NCBI GenBank assembly: GCA_008704415.1
Contig: VXIS01000242.1
Location: 1 to 64,000 of the forward strand
Direction of reading: 5' to 3'
Length of the DNA stretch: 64,000 nucleotides
Source of the DNA: Sphaerosporella brunnea
Lineage: Eukaryota > Ascomycota > Pezizomycetes > Pezizales > Pyronemataceae
Shown: positions 57,128 to 64,000 of the stretch, piece after piece
Layout: each line of letters begins with the position of its first letter
Position numbering within the stretch: the first letter of the stretch is position 1
The notes under the pieces: generated by a model
What the model was told of the DNA's origin: nothing
Databases searched by the model: none
What the model saw: the letters and a program-made list of their open reading frames with translations, nothing else
Translations under genes and position numbers: made by a program

Positions 57128-58081
57128 TCAGACACCGCCCGCGAAACGCTTCCGCCTCTCCTCAGCCTTTTTCTTCTCCTCTGGATCGGTAAGGACTGAT
57201 GAAACCTTCCGGACCCTTCCGTTGTCTGCTCTCCTTCCGTTGTTGTTGTTATTGTTTGTGCCATTAGCTTGGCCTCCACGTCTCTGCTGTCCCCTCTGTT
57301 GCTGCTGCTGTGTCTCGAACCGTCCCCTCTTCCCCCCACGCCCCTGCTGCTGCCCACTCTCGCTCCGCCGCTTGCGCTCCGGAAGCGCATCGTCCAAGCC
57401 CTTGACCTGCTTCTTTTTCTCCTCCTCAGCCGCAGTTCCAAAGCGCTTTTGCCGCTCCAGCGCCTTGAGCGCATCACTCTCGGCAGCACTCAAGCCAAAG
57501 CGCTCAGCGCGCTTCTTGCGTCGCGCGATCTCCTCGTCTAGCGAGGTGGAGGGAAGGTTGGCCGAGAAGTTGGGAGCCTCCTTTGCCGCTGCGGCGGTGG
57601 GGTTCGAGGTCTCGTCGCTTACGGTTGAAGGACTGCTGGGTTCGTTTCCAGCCTTAGCGGTCGCAGCGGGTGCCGCGGGGGTGGTGGTTGTGGTGGTGGT
57701 GGAAGGAGTATCGAAGAGCGACGCGATAGTCTTGCGTTTCGGCTTCTCGGCCGCCGCCGGGGCGGGCTTGAGCTCGTCAACCTTCTTCTGGGGTGCTGGG
57801 GCGGCAGCAGCAGGAGCGGGTGCAGACGGCGCTGCGCTGGTAGCGGGCGCAGCGGGAGCAGCGGGCTTGTCGTTCTCGTCCCAGTCAACTTCGTATTCGT
57901 CCGCGCTGGGGAGATGCGATGCAGCGGGAGGAGTGGCCGTGGTCTCCGGCGTTGCGGTGGACTTGTCGGCGGTTTCGAGACGCGAGATCAGTTCGGGTTT
58001 GGAGCCAACGGTGGAGAGCTTGCGCTTGCTCAGGAGATCCTTAAGCTCGATCACTTTGAGCTTGGAGTATTCGGTGGCCAT
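57128..58081 (-). CDS. SAP-domain protein, Tho1/SARNP-like
   Basis: Likely nuclear RNA/DNA-binding protein of the Tho1 (yeast) / SARNP (CIP29) type, which acts with the TREX/THO machinery in mRNP assembly and export. Single exon, 317 aa. The N-terminal SAP domain is about residues 1-40 (YSKLKVIELKDLLSKRKLST, GSKPELISRL). The middle is Ala/Pro/Thr-rich and disordered, with an acidic patch (EYEVDWDEND). The C-terminal part carries the family repeats EEIARRKKRAERFG, LKALERQKRFGT and KAEERRKRFAGG, plus RG/Q/N-rich segments (GRGGKRGRFE, QQRGQQRRGG) typical of RNA-binding proteins. The ATG at 58081 begins the SAP domain directly. Divergent from the polo-box-like gene, with 418 bp between the start codons. 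Confidence 0.85.
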   Translation of the reverse strand: MATEYSKLKVIELKDLLSKRKLSTVGSKPELISRLETADKSTATPETTATPPAASHLPSADEYEVDWDENDKPAAPAAPATSAAPSAPAPAAAAPAPQKKVDELKPAPAAAEKPKRKTIASLFDTPSTTTTTTTPAAPAATAKAGNEPSSPSTVSDETSNPTAAAAKEAPNFSANLPSTSLDEEIARRKKRAERFGLSAAESDALKALERQKRFGTAAEEEKKKQVKGLDDALPERKRRSESGQQQGRGGKRGRFETQQQQQRGQQRRGGQANGTNNNNNNGRRADNGRVRKVSSVLTDPEEKKKAEERRKRFAGGV

Positions 58082-58499
58082 AGCTGATGATGCTGTTGTT
58101 GAGATGTGTGGTGGTGGGGTGGGGTGGTGGGTGGGTGGTGAGTTGGTGGGTGCGTTGGAGACAAGGACGCGAATTGTTCGTGTGTTGGTTTGGGAAAGGG
58201 GCGACACGTCGAGGACGGGGTCAACGCGGGGCAGGCGTAGGCGTGAGTCCGCGTCATGCACGGTGACTCGGCTGGATTTGGATGCGATGCGTGAGATGAG
58301 TGAAATGCGTGAGATGAGTGGGACGAGCGAAATGAGCGAGATGAGTGAGATGAGTGAGATGAGTGAAATGCGTGAACTTCTTCGAGAAATACATATTCCA
58401 TTCTACACGATTGCCCCTCTCTCTCCTTCACCCCCATCACGAACCACACTCATCCCCCCCACCACTCCCCTCCACAAAACATCACCAACAACAACAACA
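58082..58499. promoter_or_regulatory. Bidirectional promoter with GAGATGAGT repeats
   Basis: The 418 bp between two divergent start codons must serve both. An irregular tandem array with period about 9 (GAGATGAGT/GAAATGCGT, 58286-58378) fills part of it. The 3' part, before the plus-strand gene, is pyrimidine-rich, as in many ascomycete leaders. Confidence 0.6.
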
Positions 58500-59852
58500 A
58501 TGAATCAATCCAAACCACGCCAGCCCTTCATAACATCGCCCTCTCTGCGCCGCTTGCTCCAAGATGCTATCCCGGACGAAAAACCCGAGTCTTCTACTCC
58601 TCGCCCGCGTCGCCTAGCACTCGGCGAAGTCAAAAACGACGCGACTAAACGCGACGCGCCCGAATCCACGCGAAGAAAAAGCTCCCGCCGCCGGAAATCA
58701 CGCCTCTACTTCGATGTGCATCAAGACAGACCGCCGGAACCGGCGGGGCCAGCGACGCCAGCAGAGAGGCCAAAACCACCGCTACCTGCGCTCCCGCCAA
58801 CAGCTCTCACCGCCGCCCTGCTCGCCCACGCGACACCCAAGCCCGAGCTCCCATCGCTGCCCTCCCCACCGCCAGCGAAACCCCGCCGCAAACCTTTGGC
58901 AGCAGCACAATCCCTTGCCCCACCACCCGCTGCTTCTCTGCCGTCCAGCTCGCCCGGTCACCTGCTGCGGCAGCTGAGACAATCCCTCGAGGAAATGCAG
59001 CTCCCACCCAAGGCCGCGTCTGCCCCCACCATTGCTCCTGCCCCGCCCAAGGCCATATCTACCCCCTCCGTTGCACCACCACCACCACCACCACCACCAT
59101 CACGGCCCCAAAAAAGCGAGCCCAACTTCGCACACGTACACACCATCTCGCTGCTAGATCTACCACCGTTGACGCACCACTCAGAGCACGCTATCGTCGC
59201 ACTATGTCCACCCACGCACCTCAAACTCACCATCCGCGGCAACCCGGCACGTTACACCATCACTCCCTCCTCGATGATCGTTGACGGCGTTGCATATGCG
59301 ATTGAAGATATCCCATGGAAGCATCTACCGGCGTACCGGTTTGCGCGGCGCTTTGTGGCTGCGGTCAGGAAGAGGACCTTGATTGCGTATGGCGGCGTTG
59401 AAGGCGCGCAGGGCAGGTTGTGGGCGGATGGAAGGGCACTGATCACGTTTGGTGATGGTGGGGTGGAGGTGGAGATTCCACCGCCTGGGCAGGGAAAGGC
59501 TGTGATCCGGGGGGTCGCAAGGAAGGAGAGGGCTGTGGTGGAAGCAGAGGCAAGAGAGATCTATAAGTGGTTGCAGACCCATCCGAAACCGAACTATACT
59601 GCGGACCCCGACAAGCTGCCGGAGTGGGAGTTGACACCAGAGACGAGGTTTGTGAAGGGGGTGGGATGGTGCAGGGAGTTGGGTGAGGGGCAATGGAGCA
59701 TGAGGTTCCTGGATGGCGTGAGATTGGAGATCAGAGGGTCGGAAGTATTGTGGGTTGAGCCTGATGGAGTCCAGAAGTGGATAGTCAAGGCAGGACTCAA
59801 GGATAAGGATGTCAGGAGGAGGGCGGGATTGTTTGTCAAAGCGGGTTTGTAA
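58500..59852 (+). CDS. Kinase-less protein with PLK4-like polo-box features (450 aa)
   Basis: Single exon starting MNQSKPRQPFITSPSLRRLL. The N-terminal 190 residues are disordered, basic and proline-rich, with no kinase domain. From about residue 210 an ordered part begins: TISLLDLPPL, LKLTIRGNPARYTI, then LPAYRFARRFVAAVRKRT, which resembles the Y-x-Y-A-x-R-F-V-x-x-V-R-x-K-T signature I recall from the second cryptic polo box of PLK4. The C-terminal part, VKGVGWCRELGEGQWSMRFL followed by DGVRLEIRGSEVLWV, resembles a terminal polo box (G-W, then F-x-DG). This family call is from motif memory only. Polo boxes bind phosphopeptides or partner proteins in mitotic control. The long frame upstream (from 57222) is antisense to the SAP gene; 58500 is the natural ATG. 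Confidence 0.75.
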   Translation: MNQSKPRQPFITSPSLRRLLQDAIPDEKPESSTPRPRRLALGEVKNDATKRDAPESTRRKSSRRRKSRLYFDVHQDRPPEPAGPATPAERPKPPLPALPPTALTAALLAHATPKPELPSLPSPPPAKPRRKPLAAAQSLAPPPAASLPSSSPGHLLRQLRQSLEEMQLPPKAASAPTIAPAPPKAISTPSVAPPPPPPPPSRPQKSEPNFAHVHTISLLDLPPLTHHSEHAIVALCPPTHLKLTIRGNPARYTITPSSMIVDGVAYAIEDIPWKHLPAYRFARRFVAAVRKRTLIAYGGVEGAQGRLWADGRALITFGDGGVEVEIPPPGQGKAVIRGVARKERAVVEAEAREIYKWLQTHPKPNYTADPDKLPEWELTPETRFVKGVGWCRELGEGQWSMRFLDGVRLEIRGSEVLWVEPDGVQKWIVKAGLKDKDVRRRAGLFVKAGL

Positions 59853-60444
59853 AGCGATGGCGTTCGTACTCGGGGTTCATATTTCAATGGCGTTTTTTTT
59901 CATGGGCAATTGACTTTTTTTCGGCCGGGTCATGAAATATCACGCGCGTTTATGGAGAGAAATAGGCAGCTGCTGTTCACCCCATTCATTCTATCGCCAT
60001 ATCCTCAGCTGATCGAATACACAGCAGTTTCCAATTGCAACACGCTCGGTCTTATTGTCCTCCGGCCAGCACTCTCCTTAGCCAGATACTCGGTTGTATA
60101 ATCTTCCGCCAGTTACATGTCCGACATCAGCACATGCACATCGGTGTGGGGAGATCTACAGCGCGGGCGGTTAAATGCCTCCCCGCCTCGGGGAAGATCG
60201 ACGCCCGCTTCCCGCACGGTGCCTAAAGCAGTGTTCTGCTCGGTAGCTGAATGTGCGACTCGGTAGCTGAAGCCCGAATGCTGCTGTCTATGCCGGATGC
60301 TGGGGATTTTATCTTTGACATTGCGGAAGGAATATTATACTGCGGAGGATCAATAATTCGGGAGGAGGAGGAGGAGGAGGTATAAAATACATCCTCACCG
60401 TCTCCTCCGCAGTGGCGTCCTCAGCCAAAAAAAAAAAAGCAACT
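59853..60444. other. Intergenic, GH51 promoter
   Basis: It includes a GGA repeat (60361-60379) directly followed by a TATA-like TATAAAATA (60381-60389) about 60 bp before the arabinofuranosidase ATG, and an A-run in the leader. No gene was seen. Confidence 0.5.
60381..60389 (+). promoter_or_regulatory. TATA-like box of the GH51 gene
   Basis: TATAAAATA follows a GGAGGA repeat and lies 56 bp before the start codon. Confidence 0.5.
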
Positions 60445-62726
60445 ATGGTTCCCCTCGTAGCACTCGGCGTGCTTCTATTCTCGTGTACAACAACCGCCCA
60501 AAACACCACCGGCCTAACCCTCGAGATCTCCGTTGCCTCGGGTACACGCAACAAAACCGCGCCTTATCTGCACGGGCTATTCTTCGAGGACATCAACGTA
60601 CCGTACCCCTTCCTGCATAAGTTAGACGGCTAGTTAACCAGGGAGCAACAGCACTCCGGCGACGGCGGCCTCTACGCGGAACTCATCCGCAACCGCGCCT
60701 TCCAGGGCTCAGATGTGACCATCGGCGGTAGCAGTAATATTAAAGGCTCGCACATCGTGGCCAGCGAGAACCCGCTGGTGCCCTGGGGACCCACGCTGAC
60801 CGGGTGGCGCGCGATCGGGTCTGCGCGGCTGAGCCTGGATGTCCTCAACCCGCTCAGCACGGCGTTGCCGACGGTGATGCGGGTGGACATTCCCGTGGAC
60901 GCCACGGGGGAGGTCGGGATTCTGAACGAGGGGTGGTGGGGGATGGATATCCAGCCGCAAGAGTACACGGCGAGTTTCTACATCAAGCCGGCGCAGGCGG
61001 TGTATTCCAAGAGTCTGACGCACATCACGACGAGTCTGCGGAGCAATGCGACCGGCGAGATTTGGGCGGCGGAGGAAATCCGCGTGGACGGGCCGACGCT
61101 GAGCACGCTTGAATACACGCAGTTCCGCAGCACTTTATTCCCCGCGAAGGCGGCGCCCGACAGCGATAATACCTTCGCTGTCACCTTCAACGCCAGCGAG
61201 GTCGCCGGTAATTCCTTCTTCGTCTCGCTGGTCTCGCTCTTTCCGCCCACGTACAAGGACCGCCCCAACGGGCTCCGGAAAGACCTGGCAGAGGTGCTAG
61301 CAGAGATCAGGCCGAAGTTTCTGCGGTTCCCGGGAGGTAACAATCTCGAGGGCCTAACGATCCAGACGCGGTGGCAGTGGAAGAAGAATATCGGTCCGTT
61401 GACGGAGCGCCCGGGAAGACCCGGGGATTGGAGTTATTACAATACCGACGGCCTTGGGTATTTGGAGTTTCTGGAGTGGTGCGAGGATATGGAGATTGAG
61501 CCGTTGCTGTCGGTTTATGTATGCCCCTTGACTATAGATCTATGATGTAGAGGGTGAGGGCTGATAGGATGGATAGGCCGGATATTCCCTCGACATCACA
61601 AACATCAGCCCGGCGAATACTGTCCCCCAGGAATCTATGCAGCCATACATCACGGAGGCGCTGGAGCAGCTCGAGTATGCGATGGGCTCAACCGAGACGA
61701 AATGGGGTGCTCTCCGCGCCTCGCACGGGCACCCCTCGCCGTTCCAAATCCGGTTCGTAGAAATCGGCAACGAAGACTTCTTCAGCTCGAGCTACTACTG
61801 GCGGTTCCCGCTCTTCTACTCCGCGTTGAAAGCAGTGTATCCAAACGTGACGTTCATCGCGACGCAAGCGACCGAGTCCAGCCCGTCCGGCATCAACACG
61901 GCCATCCCCGCCGGCAACATGTGGGACATGCACCACTACGAGACGCCGCAGTTCTTCAAGGACAACTTCAACTACTTCGACAACTGGCAGAACGCCTCGG
62001 GGTACGGCGACGGCGTGCAGATCTTCGTGGGCGAGTACTCGGTGCTGAGCCGCGACCGCCCCGGCGGCGTCGACTGGAGCAACGGCGTCGGCCGCTTCGC
62101 GTACCCGACCATGGTGGCGGCGATAGGCGAGGCCATCTACGGGCTGGCCATGGAGCGGAATCCGCACGTGGTGCAGCTGTCGAGCTATGCGCCGCTGCTG
62201 CAGAACTTCAATGCGTACCAGTGGACACCGAATTTCATCGCGTTCACGGCGGATACCAAAGACACGGTCCGCAGCACTAGCTATTACTGGCAGAAGATGT
62301 TTTCGTGGTACAAGGGCACAGAGACTTTGCCCGTGAGGAACAGCGAGGGCGGCTTTGATCCTGTGTGGTGGCATGCAGCTATTGATGCCGAGGAGACGGG
62401 GACGTTGGCTGCCGGGAGGGTTTATGTCAAGGTTTGTCCCCTGCCCCCCGCCCCCCGGGGGCCAGGAAAATGCTGATAGAGAAGTACAGTTGATTAATGC
62501 GGATACAACCCCACACGCGATCACCCTCAATCTCGATGTCAAAGTGTCGACCGTGAACGGAACGATATTGACGAACGAAGATGAATACGCGTTTAACTAC
62601 CGCAACAATGCGACTGCGATTTCACCCAAGACTTTTACCCTGGATGAGAGTGTGATTGGGAACGGGGGGAAGCAGGTCACTTATGAGCTGCCGGGGTTGG
62701 CGATTGTCGTTTTGGAGTTGAAGTAA
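60445..62726 (+). CDS. Secreted GH51 alpha-L-arabinofuranosidase
   Basis: Retaining glycosidase releasing terminal arabinofuranose from arabinan and arabinoxylan outside the cell. Exons: 60445-60597, 60652-61518, 61577-62431 and 62490-62726; introns of 54, 58, 58 nt, all phase 0; 703 aa, somewhat long for the family. A signal peptide (MVPLVALGVLLFSC...) spans about residues 1-19. Splicing of intron 1 joins FFEDIN to HSGDGGLYAELIRNRAFQG, the family hallmark, and removes an apparent TAG. Intron 2 joins LLSVY to AGYSLDITN. The acid/base is E406 in VEIGNEDFF, the nucleophile E493 in IFVGEYSVLS. FLRFPGGNNLEG is the usual core motif. The C-terminal exon forms the beta-sandwich end. Several N-x-T/S glycosylation sites are present. 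Fits a pectin/hemicellulose diet together with the rhamnose cluster, but is not linked to it. Confidence 0.94.
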
Positions 62727-64000
62727 ATGTGAGCAGCAGGAAAGTGTAGTAAGAGTCCAGCAACTATTCACCAAAGCTTCTGAAGAGCCAAACACCTCGA
62801 TGCCGAGTGATCCATCGTGACAATATACATCCACTTACTTACCCATGCCTCCATACTATCCAACTTCCTTACCATTACCAGCCCATCTCGCCAAAAACAC
62901 AACTCCAACCCTTCCTTCAATAGCCGAATGAGCGTTGCAACTCAACAAGCCCAAACTCCCCCAGTCCCAAAAGAGAGAGAAAACAAACTCCTTAGGGAGT
63001 TCCCCTCTCGCTGGCATTGTGTCCTGAATGCGGCTGGATATCGGGTGTGGCTTGTGAGCTATCCACACAGCCGTTTAGAGCCCCACTGAAAATTCCAAGG
63101 GAATTAATGTACCAAGTATCTTCTGACTTTCTGGTTTTACACTTTGTATCAGGAAATAAACGAAGAATAATCACCACGATAAAGAGTTACGCGGGCAATT
63201 GGCAGAATAGTTATCACTGACTAAAAATCCACAGTTACAAACCGTGATCAGCCATGAACAAACCTGTCTTCCCCAACCTCAATAGTCCCCCCACCCACGC
63301 TCTTTCCCAAATCCAATCCATCCGTGAATATCTCCTCCGCATCCTTTCTTTCTTTCCGCAGCCACAATTCCCAAAGCCTCAACAAAGCCGCAAAAAAAAA
63401 CTTCAACTCCCTCACTTTTAGTGCCTAGCCCGGGTTGCAAATGGCATTGTTTCCCGTTTCTCTATTCCGTCGGGTAGAGCCCAGCACCCTAGCCTGCCTT
63501 CTATTTTTTAATTCTGGATGAAAAGCAAAAAGCATTCCCGTAAGCCTAAAACCAAGAACCGAAATATTTCACCTGATGTTGGTTCGACTAGTCAACCGTA
63601 AATCCTTCTTGAGCGAAATCAAGGATGTCGATCACGTCGCTCATGATGTACCCCGTGATATCGCGAACCCATCCGCGTCACCCGTCTCGCCTCCTGTTAC
63701 TCAACAAGAGATAAACAACGGTGCAAATCCAAACTCGCTTCCTTGCTTCACAAGCGGGTAGAAGTGATAACCAGGCTGGAGCAGGCCTAGGAAGTGAATA
63801 ATAGGTTGGAGATGAGCGGGCTGGTGGTTAGAGATGGGCGGATGGGGGTTGACGTCGCGGGGGTCATCAAGACAGAAGAGAGCTTGATCAGTGGGATTGC
63901 GGAGAGGAGAACAAAAAGCGAAGAGGTGTCGAGGTATTGCCGTTCTCCACCCTTCGCGATACAGCTCTAACAATTGCTAGTACCTTAAGCACGATGCAAT
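62727..64000. other. Right end, no supported gene
   Basis: No recognisable family. A minus-strand frame at 63701-63973, which runs up from a stop near 63701 (LELYREGWRTAIPRHLFAFC, LQPGYHFYPLVKQGSEFG), could be the 3' exon of a gene extending beyond the window, but the other two minus frames there are also partly open and I cannot decide. The rest is AT-rich intergenic DNA. Confidence 0.3.

Noticed and set aside
57222..58499. Upstream 426 codons of the long plus-strand frame ending at 59852
   Set aside because: They are antisense to the SAP-domain gene and to the divergent promoter; the real start is 58500.
60598..60651. Apparent in-frame TAG near the start of the GH51 gene
   Set aside because: It lies inside a 54-nt intron; splicing joins FFEDIN to HSGDGG exactly as in the family.
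63701..63973. Possible 3' exon of a gene running off the right end
   Set aside because: Competing frames and no family match; the evidence is too weak to call a gene.

Overview
This window is a piece of chromosome from a filamentous ascomycete (Pezizomycotina). The evidence is the gene style: many short introns (46-158 nt) with GT...AG ends and CTNAC-like branch sites, a Zn2Cys6 regulator, a LaeA-like methyltransferase, a Tri5-type terpene cyclase, a secreted GH51 glycosidase, and Tad-like LINE and hAT debris. Species or class cannot be fixed from the sequence. Gene models were assembled by hand from reading frames, splice sites and family motifs, so exon ends are predictions.

Layout. 1-4 kb: mostly non-coding, with a tRNA-Gln-like gene and a decayed secreted NodB/CE4-like polysaccharide deacetylase gene. 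4-8.6 kb: mannose-6-phosphate isomerase and a 755-aa Zn2Cys6 transcription factor, both minus strand. 8.6-14.8 kb: gene-poor, with one small spliced cysteine-containing gene. 14.8-24.8 kb: a 635-aa acidic disordered protein, a 54-aa spliced microprotein, a 595-aa RS-rich protein and a cytochrome P450. 24.8-32.3 kb: gene-poor, ending in a Tad-like LINE remnant into which a short hAT element (perfect 8-bp target duplication) has jumped. 32.9-37.2 kb: three co-oriented genes of non-phosphorylative L-rhamnose catabolism: L-rhamnonate dehydratase, L-rhamnose dehydrogenase and L-2-keto-3-deoxyrhamnonate aldolase. 38.4-40.1 kb: an 8-exon LaeA-like methyltransferase. 41-50 kb: transposon-rich, with a non-autonomous hAT element, a broken second LaeA-like methyltransferase and inverted repeats. 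51.2 kb: an intronless Tri5-family terpene synthase. 52-57 kb: gene-poor, with a 5'-truncated LINE tail. 57-59.9 kb: a divergent pair, a Tho1/SARNP-like SAP protein and a kinase-less protein resembling PLK4 polo boxes. 60.4-62.7 kb: GH51 alpha-L-arabinofuranosidase.

Functionally the clearest unit is the rhamnose cluster; rhamnose and arabinose are both pectin sugars, so the GH51 enzyme fits the same lifestyle although it lies 23 kb away. The L-rhamnono-lactonase and a dedicated cluster regulator are not visible. The P450, terpene synthase and LaeA-like genes are secondary-metabolism type genes, but they are scattered and do not form an evident cluster.
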